Source: Tomitella biformata AHU 1821
Lineage (GTDB): Bacteria > Actinomycetota > Actinomycetes > Mycobacteriales > Mycobacteriaceae
Length of the DNA stretch: 64,000 bases
Direction of reading: 5' to 3'
Assembly (NCBI RefSeq): GCF_000524475.1
Contig: NZ_BAVQ01000023.1
Coordinates: forward strand, 125,962 to 189,961
Position numbers and translations under genes: made by a program. Within the stretch, counting starts at the first letter, position 1, and every line of letters starts with the position of its first letter. Below, one piece after another: positions 8,477-16,368 of the stretch. Below the pieces are notes generated by a model. The model was not told the origin of the DNA. It made no database searches and worked only from the letters and a program-made list of their open reading frames with translations.

Positions 8477-9364
8477 TCAAACGCGCAAGCCGCCCGCCGC
8501 CACCGTCACGGCCTGCGCCGCCGCGACAAGGGCTACTGCCCGACGCCGTATCTCCGCCGCGCTAATCTCCGCCCCCACATACAGGGTCAGCACCATGGAT
8601 TGCCGGCCGGCGGAGTCGAAGGTCGGGGCGGCGATGACGCTTACGCTGTGCGAGCCCTCATCGCCCGACGCCAGATACACCCGCTCCCCCAGGCTGGAGA
8701 CCATCGCGCCAACGAGTTCGCGAACTTCCGCGGGCAGCTCATCCACCGCGACGCCCTCCATCAACCGATAGAGCTGCTGGCCCACGGGGGTCAGTGATTC
8801 CACGAGGTAACCGTCGGCCCGGCACTGTGCGACCACGCGGCGCAGGTGGTCTCTGTCCAGTCGCACAGGCAAGGCCGGCTCGACCTCCAGCCAGCGCTCA
8901 AACACGTCGGCCGGCTCCCACAGCACGTACATCAGCCCGACGGGCGGCGCGAATGGGTACACCCGCCCCAGCCCCGCGTTGCCCACGTGGCCCACGGACT
9001 CCAGCAGCACGATCTTGTCGCCGGCCACAGCCGAGGCGGAGCACACCGCACCGAACTCGTCACTCAACTTTTCCAGGTGCCGACGGGCCAGCGCGCCGAG
9101 CGCGTACCCGTTGTGAGCCGCCCGGCCGGCCACGATCAGCGCCGGACCCAAACCGTATTTCGCCTCGTCATCGCGGGTGAGGTAGCCGGCCGCGGTCAGC
9201 TCGTTGAGGATGCCCAGGCAGGTCGGTTTGCTCAACCCCACCGACCGCGCCAGCTCGGAGAGGCCGAGGCGCTCCCGCGGGTTGCGCACCAAATGGTCCA
9301 GCACCGAGATGACGCGGGCGGCCGGCGGCGACTGACGACCAGGCACTGTCGACTCCTCAGACAT
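8477..9364 (-). CDS. IclR-family transcriptional regulator
   Basis: 295-aa regulator. The winged helix is at residues ~18-80 (VISVLDHLVRNPRERLGLSELARSVGL split as VISVLDHLVRN and LGLSELARSVGLSKPTCLGIL). The IclR effector domain follows at ~90-260, with the GAVCSASAVAGDKIVLLES and GRVYPFAPPVGLMYV segments. ATG 9364 has GGAGG 8 nt upstream; a GTG at 9397 would lie in the divergent promoter. The gene is divergent from the DUF1214 operon (9462-13566) and very probably controls it through the sites at 9404-9431. The natural ligand is unknown; an aromatic, steroid or terpenoid acid would fit the family and the operon (inference). Confidence 0.9.
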   Translation of the reverse strand: MSEESTVPGRQSPPAARVISVLDHLVRNPRERLGLSELARSVGLSKPTCLGILNELTAAGYLTRDDEAKYGLGPALIVAGRAAHNGYALGALARRHLEKLSDEFGAVCSASAVAGDKIVLLESVGHVGNAGLGRVYPFAPPVGLMYVLWEPADVFERWLEVEPALPVRLDRDHLRRVVAQCRADGYLVESLTPVGQQLYRLMEGVAVDELPAEVRELVGAMVSSLGERVYLASGDEGSHSVSVIAAPTFDSAGRQSMVLTLYVGAEISAAEIRRRAVALVAAAQAVTVAAGGLRV

Positions 9365-9403
9365 TGACGAACCCCTCCTCGTGGTGACACCATCCAATCA
9401 GAA

Positions 9404-9431
9404 ATGTACCACCTCGGTTCAAATATGTACC
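9404..9431. promoter_or_regulatory. Candidate IclR operator between divergent genes
   Basis: Direct repeat ATGTACC at 9404-9410 and 9425-9431, 21 bp apart (two helical turns). The second copy is half of an imperfect dyad at 9416-9431 (GGTTCA ... TGTACC, 6 of 8 pairs). It lies 31 bp before the GTG at 9462 and 40 bp before the IclR start, so it could control both directions. Confidence 0.45.
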
Positions 9432-9461
9432 GCATGGTCGCCGCCCCTAGGGAGTCGAAGA

Positions 9462-10646
9462 GTGCCCACCGAATCACCCACAAGCACAGCCCCGTTCAAC
9501 GAGGCCATCGCCGAGGCCGAGCGCCTCGTCCGCGCCGCCCCGCACATCCAGTCGGAGCAAGACCTCGTCGAGGGCCTGCAGTACCTCGCAGGCGGGATCA
9601 CCTCGATGCTGCACGTGGCCTTCGCCGCCGAACGCACGCACCCGATGCTGATGCAGGGCACCGGCCCGTACACGAAGATGGGCCTGGACAACCCGGACAC
9701 GCTGTACTTCGGGGCCCGCGTCAGCGCGGATCACGAGTACGTCGTCACCGGAACCCGCGGCACCACAGCCGATTTGAGCTTCCAGGTGCTCGCCGGGCAG
9801 TACACCGACGACAACGTGCCCGGCAGCGCCACCGCCTTCGATGACCGTGAGCTGACCATCGCCGACGACGGCTCCTTCACCGTGCGCTTCGGCCCCGGGC
9901 CCGCTGATGGCCGCGAGAACTACTTCACCCTGGCCCCTGACGCCGCGCAGCTGGTGATCCGCGAGGTTTACAGCGACTGGTCGCAGACCCCCGGCACCAT
10001 CCGCATCCACCGCGCGGACACGATCGGCACCGCGCCCCCGCTGCTGTCCGAGACCAGCGCCGCCCGACGCTTCGCCGGCGCAGGAAAGGCACTGGTTACC
10101 CGCGTCAAGACCTGGCTGCAGTTCCCCGAGTGGTTTTACCTCAAGCTGCCCGTGAACACCATGACCGAGCCGCGGCTCACCCCGGGCGGCCTCGCCACGC
10201 AGTTCTCCTCGGTGGGCCATTACGACCTCGCCGACGACCAGGCGATGATCATCACCGTGCCTGCCTCCGACGCCCCCTACCAGGGCTTCCAGCTGGGCAG
10301 CCTGTGGTACGTCTCGTTGGACTACGTCAACCATCAGACCTCGCTGAACAACGCGCAGGCGCAGGTGGATCCAGACGGCATGATCCGCATGGTCGTCAGC
10401 GAGCGTGATCCCGGCATCGTGAACTGGGTGGAGACCGTCGGCCATCCGCGCGGCTACGTCCAGTTCCGCTGGCAGCGCACGTCCCGGGATTTCCTGCCCG
10501 AGGACGGCCCCCAGGTGGAGATCGTCAATCTGGAGGAGGTGTCGGCCAAGCTGCCGTTCCACACTTCCAACACCATCACGGCCGAGGACTGGACCGCGCG
10601 AATCGCGCTGCGCCAGCAGGCCTTCGCAGATCGGATGCCGGCATGA
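9462..10646 (+). CDS. DUF1214-type protein
   Basis: 394-aa protein resembling the DUF1214 group (beta-rich, often tied to lipid or steroid gene sets). The N-terminal third is helical (EAIAEAERLVRAAPHIQSE). Beta-rich segments follow: DTLYFGARVSADHEYVVTG, ELTIADDGSFTVRF, ENYFTLAPDAAQLVIREVYSDW and FQLGSLWYVSLDYVNHQTSL. GTG 9462 is chosen because GGGAG lies 8 nt before it; an upstream GTG (9381) falls in the IclR operator. No catalytic motif is evident. Its stop overlaps the following SDR start (ATGA at 10643), so the two are translationally coupled and probably act on the same substrate (inference). Confidence 0.65.
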   Translation: MPTESPTSTAPFNEAIAEAERLVRAAPHIQSEQDLVEGLQYLAGGITSMLHVAFAAERTHPMLMQGTGPYTKMGLDNPDTLYFGARVSADHEYVVTGTRGTTADLSFQVLAGQYTDDNVPGSATAFDDRELTIADDGSFTVRFGPGPADGRENYFTLAPDAAQLVIREVYSDWSQTPGTIRIHRADTIGTAPPLLSETSAARRFAGAGKALVTRVKTWLQFPEWFYLKLPVNTMTEPRLTPGGLATQFSSVGHYDLADDQAMIITVPASDAPYQGFQLGSLWYVSLDYVNHQTSLNNAQAQVDPDGMIRMVVSERDPGIVNWVETVGHPRGYVQFRWQRTSRDFLPEDGPQVEIVNLEEVSAKLPFHTSNTITAEDWTARIALRQQAFADRMPA

Positions 10647-11440
10647 GCACCCCCGTCACAAGCTCTCTCTTGAAGGGCCAGACCGTCGTTGTCTCGGGCA
10701 TCGGCCCGGGCCTCGGCTCCGCCATCGCGCTGCGCTGCGCCGCCAATGGCGCGAACGTCGTGCTCGCCGCGCGCACGCAGTCACGTCTCGATGAACTCGC
10801 CGCCCAGGTGCGGGATTTGGGTGTCCGGGCCCTGACCGTCGCCACCGACATCACGGATGAGGCCGCCGCGATCAACCTGCGCGACGCCGCCCTCGCCGAG
10901 TTCGGCCGCGTCGACACCCTGGTCAACAACGCCTTCGTGATCCCGTCACGGAAGCCGTTCGCGGAGACCGACTTCCAGCACATCCGCGACGCTCTAGAGC
11001 TGACGGTCTTCGGCGCCCTGCGACTAACGCAGCTATTCACCCCGGCACTCGAGGAGTCCAAGGGCTCGGTCGTCAACATCAACTCGATGGTGCTGCGCCA
11101 CTCGCAGGAGCGCTTCGGCAGCTACAAGTTGGCGAAGACCGCGCTGCTGTCGATGTCCCAGTCTCTCGCCACCGAGCTCGGCCCCAAGGGCATCCGCGTG
11201 AACTCCGTTGCTCCCGGCTACATCTGGGGTCCTATGCTCCAGTCCTACTTTGCGCACCAGGCCGGCAAGTACGGCACCACGGTGGAGCAGATCTACGAGC
11301 ACACCGCGTCGGCCTCGGACCTCAAGCGGCTCCCAGAACCGGACCAGATCGCGGACGCCGTGGTCTTCCTGGCCTCCCCCATGGCCATCGCCATCACCGG
11401 GCAGTGCCTAGACGTCAACTGCGGCGAATACCACAACTAA
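10643..11440 (+). CDS. Short-chain dehydrogenase/reductase
   Basis: 265-aa classical SDR. The cofactor loop is SGIGPGLGSAIA (residues ~18-29), a variant with Ser in place of the first Thr. Also visible are DTLVNNAF, the catalytic block VNINSMV, and YKLAK with the active Tyr and Lys. The C-terminus VFLASPMAIAITGQCLDVNCGEY is typical. It overlaps the DUF1214 gene by 4 bp and precedes the sulfotransferase by 37 bp. It probably oxidises or reduces an alicyclic or steroid-like alcohol in this pathway; the substrate is not readable from sequence. Confidence 0.9.
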   Translation: MSTPVTSSLLKGQTVVVSGIGPGLGSAIALRCAANGANVVLAARTQSRLDELAAQVRDLGVRALTVATDITDEAAAINLRDAALAEFGRVDTLVNNAFVIPSRKPFAETDFQHIRDALELTVFGALRLTQLFTPALEESKGSVVNINSMVLRHSQERFGSYKLAKTALLSMSQSLATELGPKGIRVNSVAPGYIWGPMLQSYFAHQAGKYGTTVEQIYEHTASASDLKRLPEPDQIADAVVFLASPMAIAITGQCLDVNCGEYHN

Positions 11441-11477
11441 CGACTGCACCATCTAGCGAAAGCTCGAGAGCCACATC

Positions 11478-12629
11478 ATGACTGAACGCACGACTGTCGG
11501 CACCGTCCAGGATCTGCACGCTTCTGCCACCAAGATGACAGGCCTGGACGACTACGGGTCCGGCGATTCCGCCTCCGATAATTACGTTGAAGCGCTTGAG
11601 GTCCTGCTCGAGTCCTATGCGCGCGACGAGGACCTGACTCCCCTCGGTAGCAAAATCTCCCGCGTGTTCCTGCGCGGCGCTCTGGTCGCCCGGCTCCTCA
11701 GCGAGGCAGCGTGGAAGGCCAATCCGGAGCACCTGGAGGTCAAGATCGAGCGGCCGATCTTCGTCACCGGCCTGCCTCGGACCGGCACCACCGCGCTGCA
11801 CCGGCTGCTCACCGCGGACCCCGGCCACCAGGGCCTGGAGATGTGGCTAACCGAGATGCCCCAGCCGCGCCCGCCACGCGAGACCTGGTCCGAGAACCCG
11901 GTTTTCCAGGCGATCGAGGCCCGGTTCAGTCAGCACCATGTGGAGAGCCCCGAGTTCATGGGTGTGCACTACATGTCCGCCAGCGAGGTCGAGGAGTGCT
12001 GGCAGCTGCTGCGCCAGACGTTCAAGTCGATCTCCTACGAGTCCCTCGCCCACCTGCCGACGTACTCGAATTGGCTGGCCGGACAGGACTGGACCAATGC
12101 CTACGCGCGGCACAAGAAGAACCTGCAGCTGATCGGCCTGCCGGACCAGGATCGCCGATGGGTGCTCAAGAACCCCAGCCACTTGTTCGCGCTCGACGAG
12201 CTGATGGCGATCTACCCCGACGCGTTGATCGTGCAGACCCATCGCGAGCCGTCGACAATCATCCCGTCGGTATGCAGCCTCGGCGAGCAGGCCACCGCAG
12301 GCTGGTCCAACAAGTTCCGGGGCGACGTGATCGGCGCGGACCAACTTGAGCTGTGGGCCCGCGGGTTGGAGAAGTTCGACGCGGCCCGGCCCAAGTACGA
12401 CGCCGCGCAGTTCATCGACGTCGACTACCACGATTTCGTCGCCGACCCCCTCAAAGCAGTTGGCGGGATCTACGACCACTTCGGGATCGAACTCGACGCG
12501 CCCGCCCAGACTGCGATGGAGGCCATGCACGCCGAGAGCCGGTCCGGCGCCCGCAAGCCCTCGCACAAGTACACTCTGGAGGAGTTCGGGCTCACGAAGG
12601 CACAGGTGGACGAGCGTTTCGGGCGGTAG
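11478..12629 (+). CDS. Sulfotransferase-family protein
   Basis: 383-aa member of the Sulfotransfer_3-like family that uses PAPS to sulfate hydroxyls. The 5'-phosphosulfate loop is PIFVTGLPRTGTTALHRLL (residues ~93-111). The 3'-phosphate-binding segment is ALIVQTHREPSTIIPSVCSL (residues ~248-267). Also present are WVLKNPSHLFALDELMAIYP and VDYHDFVADPLKAV. Actinobacteria carry many such paralogues next to SDR and DUF1214 genes. Context (IclR, SDR, HMG-CoA lyase) suggests modification or breakdown of a lipid or terpenoid, but whether this member is an active sulfotransferase is unproven. Confidence 0.85.
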   Translation: MTERTTVGTVQDLHASATKMTGLDDYGSGDSASDNYVEALEVLLESYARDEDLTPLGSKISRVFLRGALVARLLSEAAWKANPEHLEVKIERPIFVTGLPRTGTTALHRLLTADPGHQGLEMWLTEMPQPRPPRETWSENPVFQAIEARFSQHHVESPEFMGVHYMSASEVEECWQLLRQTFKSISYESLAHLPTYSNWLAGQDWTNAYARHKKNLQLIGLPDQDRRWVLKNPSHLFALDELMAIYPDALIVQTHREPSTIIPSVCSLGEQATAGWSNKFRGDVIGADQLELWARGLEKFDAARPKYDAAQFIDVDYHDFVADPLKAVGGIYDHFGIELDAPAQTAMEAMHAESRSGARKPSHKYTLEEFGLTKAQVDERFGR

Positions 12630-12672
12630 TCGGCCGGTCGCCGCCTCACCCGATAGTCAGGAGCGAAAGCAC

Positions 12673-13566
12673 ATGGCGCACATCGAGATCGTCGAGGTCG
12701 GCCCTCGTGACGGGTTGCAGAACGAGTCCACGCTGGTGTCCACCGACGCCAAGATCGAGCTGATCGAGCGTTCCATCGCCGCGGGCGCGCGACGCATCGA
12801 GGCGACCAGCTTCGTGCACCCGCGCCTGGTCCCGCACATGGCGGACGCCGAGGCCGTGATGGCCGGCGTCCCTCGGCGCGCGGACGTGTCCTATATCGGC
12901 CTCGTGCTCAACCGACGCGGGTTCGACAGGGCCGCGGTGGCCGGGGTCGACGAGGTGAACATCGTCGTCGTCGCCTCCGAGACCTTCGCCCAACGCAACC
13001 AGTCGGCCACCGTGCAGGAGACCGTCGACGCCTGCGTCGCCATCGCCCAGTCCGCCCGTGAAGCTGGGATCAAGTCCACGGCCACGATCGCGGTGGCGTT
13101 CGGTTGCCCCTTCGAGGGCGAGGTGGATCCCGCAGGGGTGCTGGGTCTCGTCGGGCAGGTGGCGGACGCGGGCGTCGACGAGATCGCGCTGGCGGACACC
13201 ATCGGCGTCGGCACGCCCAACCAGGTGCGCCACCTCGTCGCGGGTTCCGCGGCCCGCGCACCCGGAGTCCCGCTGCGCATGCACTTCCACAACACCCGAA
13301 ACACCGGCTACGCCAACGCGATCGCCGCACTGGAGGCTGGCGTGCCGGTCCTCGACGCGTCCACCGGCGGCATCGGTGGCTGCCCCTTCGCGCCTGCGGC
13401 CACTGGCAACATCGCCACCGAGGACCTTGTCTACATGCTCGAGCGAATGGGCGTCGAGACGGGACTCGATGCGGCGAGCCTCATCTCCACGGCCCAGTGG
13501 CTCGGGGGTTATCTGGGCGACGAGGTGCCGAGTCTGCTCACCAAGGCGGGGCTCTTCCCCAGGTAG
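12673..13566 (+). CDS. Hydroxymethylglutaryl-CoA lyase family protein
   Basis: Cleaves 3-hydroxy-3-methylglutaryl-CoA or a related 3-hydroxyacyl-CoA to acetyl-CoA plus a keto product. 297 aa, the family length. Present are the substrate-binding VGPRDGLQNE at the N-terminus, IEATSFVHPRLVPHMADA, the metal ligands in MHFHNTRNTGYANA, and the active-site Cys loop GGIGGCPFAPAATGN. ATG 12673 follows GGAGCG; the same frame is open upstream only because it lies antisense or out of frame to the sulfotransferase gene. It is the last gene of the IclR-linked operon. HMG-CoA lyases outside leucine genes often serve terpenoid or branched-chain degradation, which fits here. Confidence 0.9.
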   Translation: MAHIEIVEVGPRDGLQNESTLVSTDAKIELIERSIAAGARRIEATSFVHPRLVPHMADAEAVMAGVPRRADVSYIGLVLNRRGFDRAAVAGVDEVNIVVVASETFAQRNQSATVQETVDACVAIAQSAREAGIKSTATIAVAFGCPFEGEVDPAGVLGLVGQVADAGVDEIALADTIGVGTPNQVRHLVAGSAARAPGVPLRMHFHNTRNTGYANAIAALEAGVPVLDASTGGIGGCPFAPAATGNIATEDLVYMLERMGVETGLDAASLISTAQWLGGYLGDEVPSLLTKAGLFPR

Positions 13567-13726
13567 ACGTCTGGCCCAACATCACAACCCGTCTGTGTCG
13601 TCGTCACATATTTGTGGGTATCCGTCCCTTCCGTGGCTCTCCAGCCATTACGTTCACTCCGTCAGATCTAGTTGGGTATCTGGATTCATAAATTCGGCCG
13701 ATCACCCGGCCACGGAAGGTTTGTCA

Positions 13727-14380
13727 ATGACGAGTTCGAAGCTGCACAGGATTCTGGGTGCCGGCGGCGCGATCGCCCTGGCCGCGGGCATGGCCGCCAC
13801 CCTCGGCATGGGGGCCGCACAGGCAGAGTCCATCTCCTCCGACGAGATCGACGCCAGCTCCATCACCTTCACCCGCACCGTCGCCGGCGACGCCGTTGTC
13901 AACGGTGAGGTCACCACCGGCGACGAGATTCAGATCACCAACACCATCAACCGCAAGCTGCTCTGGCTCGTCTACTCGGCACAGGACAACCACCCCACCT
14001 GCATCGAGGCCGTCCCGAACACCTCGGCGTGGACCGTGGGCGGAAAGACGTACTCCAACAGCGGCGACACCGAGGACGGCACTATCCAGAAGCCCGACGA
14101 GGTCACCACCGGCGAGGGCTGGGCCAAGATCGACGCTGCGGGAATTAGCTCGTGGGAGGCCACTCCCCTGACCTGGACCCAGACCTACACGGTCAACTGC
14201 GACCCGGGCACGCTGAACACCGGTGGCTTGCAGTCGGACAGCACCGGCGGCAAAGACAACAAGGCCGACGTCGGCCCCACCATCACCGTGAAGGCCAAGC
14301 CGGTCATCCCGGGCCCTGGCGGCGGTGACGGCGCCGGGTCGCTCGGCAGCCTGTTCTCGATTTTCGGATCGCTGAGCTAA
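13727..14380 (+). CDS. Secreted HPTC-domain protein with GSLGSL tail (1 of 4)
   Basis: 217-aa exported protein. Residues 1-31 form a Sec signal peptide (KLHRI, then a hydrophobic core, then GAAQAES). The single beta-rich domain (residues ~40-180) has EIQITNTI, a Cys in DNHPTCIEAVP and a second Cys in WTQTYTVNC; the same layout occurs in the proteins at 16369 and 18093. A Gly/Pro linker (PGPGGGDGAG) leads to the C-terminal tail GSLGSLFSIFGSLS. ATG 13727 gives a perfect signal peptide. It is the only plus-strand member and ends in a strong terminator. The function is unknown; a role in the cell envelope is inferred. Confidence 0.8.
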   Translation: MTSSKLHRILGAGGAIALAAGMAATLGMGAAQAESISSDEIDASSITFTRTVAGDAVVNGEVTTGDEIQITNTINRKLLWLVYSAQDNHPTCIEAVPNTSAWTVGGKTYSNSGDTEDGTIQKPDEVTTGEGWAKIDAAGISSWEATPLTWTQTYTVNCDPGTLNTGGLQSDSTGGKDNKADVGPTITVKAKPVIPGPGGGDGAGSLGSLFSIFGSLS

Positions 14381-14393
14381 CGTCGCGATTCCA

Positions 14394-14427
14394 GTGAGGG
14401 ACCCGTCGGGCTCGACGGGTCCCTCAC
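14394..14427. terminator. Bidirectional terminator between convergent genes
   Basis: Perfect 15-bp stem (GTGAGGGACCCGTCG and its complement) with a 4-base loop, 13 bp after the stop at 14380 and 6 bp before the end of the convergent MFS gene. It can serve both transcripts. Confidence 0.8.
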
Positions 14428-14432
14428 TGTTC

Positions 14433-16007
14433 TCAGGTCCCGTTCTCAACCCGCTGCTGCCGCAAGGGACCCCGGTCTCGCTGGTCCTTCACCGCGACCG
14501 CCAGCGCCAGCATCACCACCACCGACACGATGCCGAATCCGACGGCCACCGCCACCGCCCACGAGGTCACGTCGAGCATCCCGAACACGGCCGCGGTGAT
14601 GACGGCGATGCCGATGGAGGTTCCGATCCGCTGCCCCGTCTGCATAATCGCCCCAGAGCTGCCGGCGTAGGCCAGCGGCACATCGGCGAGGGTGAGCGTC
14701 TGGTTGGGGCTGATCACAGACCCCTGTGCCACCCCGATGAGCGAGAGCGAGAGCACCAGCCACCACTCGCTCAGGTGCCCGGCCTCGCGCAGGAGCACCA
14801 CGGCGATGCTCAGCCCCAGCCCGGCCAGCGCGAAGAGCAGGCCGACGATGACGATTTTGCGCCCGTACCGCATGACCCGCTTGCCTGCCCAGTTCGCGGC
14901 CACCGCGGAGATCAGCGCCGACGGCACCCCCACGGCGCCCGCCGCCAGCGCGGACCCGCCGACCCCGTCCTGGATGTAGAGGGCGACCAGCACCCAGATG
15001 CTCGTCATCCCCAGGAAATACAACGTGACGATGACGCTGCCGTTGGTGAAGCTGCGGATAGAGAAAATGCCCAGGTCCACCATCGGGCTGCGGCCCCTGC
15101 CGGCATACCAACGCTCCCACCGCACCCACGTCCACACCAGGGCCAGGCCCAGCGGTATCAGCAGCCAGATCAGCGGCGACCGCCCGGATTCCATGAACGG
15201 GAACAGCACCGCCAGCACGGCCAGCCCCAGCAGAATGGCGCCGACGGGATCTAGCGATGGCCGCGGACCGGAAGACCCCTGCCCGACGGACTCAGGCCCG
15301 ACGGACTCAGGCCCGACGGACTCAGGCCCGACGGACTCAGGCCCGACGGCAGATGCCTTCGGCATCCGGCGGATCAACGGGCGTGGAAACCACCTCAGCG
15401 CCAACGCGATACAGATGATGCCGATGGGCACGTTCACGAGGAACGTCAGCCGCCAGCCGAGGTCCGGCCCGCCAGCGCCGATCAGCAGCCCGCCGATAAC
15501 CGGTCCGATGCCCACCGCGACGCCGACAACGCTGCCGAAGTAGCCGAACGCCCGGCCGCGGTCCGAGCCGCGGAAGTACTGCTGGATCATGCCGACGCCC
15601 TGCGGGTTCAGCAACCCCGAGCCGAGGCCCTGGGCGAAGCGTGCGGCGTTGAGGGCCTCCGCATTTGGGGCGAGCCCCGCGGCCACGGAGGACGCCGTGA
15701 AGATAAGCACCCCGAGGATGAAGATTCCGCCGCGGCCCATGAGGTCCCCGGCGCGGCCAGCGGCGACGAGGAAGATGCCGAAGGTCAGCGCGTAGCCGGA
15801 GAGCACCCATTGCAGGTCGGATTGTGTTGCGTCCAGGCCGGTTTGGATGGACGGCAGCGCGACGTTGACGATACTCACGCTCATCAGCGACATGAAGATG
15901 GCGATGAGCAGCACGGCCAGGATCCGCCAGCGCACGGGGTCGTTGGGGTCGCCAGAGTTTGGATCGGCAGCCGAAGGCTCCGCGGTGATGGGATTGGAGT
16001 CGGCCAT
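14433..16007 (-). CDS. MFS drug-efflux-type transporter (DHA2, 14 TM)
   Basis: 524-aa proton-coupled exporter of the EmrB/QacA class. The N-half carries FMSLMSVSIVNVALPSI (TM1), SDLQWVLSGYALTFG and AGRAGDLMGRGGIF (the loop 2-3 motif), with the 14-TM pattern ending in AVAVAVGFGIVSVVVMLAL. The central cytoplasmic loop holds five-residue VGPES repeats from a 15-bp tandem repeat (15281-15349), an unusual expansion. ATG 16007 has AAGGA 10 nt upstream; GTG 16025 is an alternative start. No regulator is adjacent, and the substrate is unknown. Confidence 0.9.
   Translation of the reverse strand: MADSNPITAEPSAADPNSGDPNDPVRWRILAVLLIAIFMSLMSVSIVNVALPSIQTGLDATQSDLQWVLSGYALTFGIFLVAAGRAGDLMGRGGIFILGVLIFTASSVAAGLAPNAEALNAARFAQGLGSGLLNPQGVGMIQQYFRGSDRGRAFGYFGSVVGVAVGIGPVIGGLLIGAGGPDLGWRLTFLVNVPIGIICIALALRWFPRPLIRRMPKASAVGPESVGPESVGPESVGPESVGQGSSGPRPSLDPVGAILLGLAVLAVLFPFMESGRSPLIWLLIPLGLALVWTWVRWERWYAGRGRSPMVDLGIFSIRSFTNGSVIVTLYFLGMTSIWVLVALYIQDGVGGSALAAGAVGVPSALISAVAANWAGKRVMRYGRKIVIVGLLFALAGLGLSIAVVLLREAGHLSEWWLVLSLSLIGVAQGSVISPNQTLTLADVPLAYAGSSGAIMQTGQRIGTSIGIAVITAAVFGMLDVTSWAVAVAVGFGIVSVVVMLALAVAVKDQRDRGPLRQQRVENGT
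15281..15349. repeat. 15-bp tandem repeat inside the MFS gene
   Basis: Four perfect copies of GCCCGACGGACTCAG (15281-15340) plus 9 bp of a fifth. It is in frame, so each copy adds Val-Gly-Pro-Glu-Ser to the large cytoplasmic loop of the transporter. Copy number could vary by slippage without breaking the frame. Confidence 0.9.
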
Positions 16008-16218
16008 GTCGGGCTGTTCCTTCACCTCCGCACCTCGACGCTCCGTGCGGTGCTAAGGCACCAGTGCTCTCCGCACTCGATCATCCGTACTGTCGCCATG
16101 CGTGCCACGGTAGCGCGCCCTGTCCGCGACGCTCGAAGTGATAGTTGAAAAATGGATGGTCGGCAGCGGCCCCCAAACAGATGACACCAACTCAGTGGCT
16201 CCGACACCAAAATGGGTC

Positions 16219-16247
16219 ATGCCCCGAGTCCGGAGGCTCGGGGCATG
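16219..16247. terminator. Hairpin A, CATGCCCCGAG stem
   Basis: Perfect 11-bp stem with a 7-base loop, followed on the plus strand by ATTTTCG. Resembles an intrinsic terminator but has no plus-strand gene before it. Related in sequence to the hairpin at 16305. Confidence 0.5.
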
Positions 16248-16304
16248 ATTTTCGAATGAGCGGCTATTTATCGCCGATGAGTTATGCACCGACCCGACGC
16301 ACGG

Positions 16305-16338
16305 CTGTGCCCCCGAGTCGAGGGACTCGGGGGCACAG
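16305..16338 (-). terminator. Terminator after the 529-aa GSLGSL protein
   Basis: Perfect 15-bp stem (CTGTGCCCCCGAGTC and its complement) with a 4-base loop, 30 bp past the stop at 16369. There is no U-run, as is common for actinobacterial terminators. Confidence 0.7.
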
Positions 16339-16368
16339 TTCAGGGCCTGGCGTTATCAACTGCGTCGG

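Larger units (their letters stand above)
16008..16368. other. Intergenic region with two related hairpins
   Basis: No credible gene. Besides the MFS promoter side (16008-16200) it holds two GC-rich hairpins (16219-16247 and 16305-16338) that share the core CCCCGAGTC. No promoter could be placed with confidence. Confidence 0.6.

Noticed and set aside
15281-15349. Possible CRISPR-like repeat
   Set aside because: Units are contiguous 15-mers without spacers and lie in frame inside a transporter gene.
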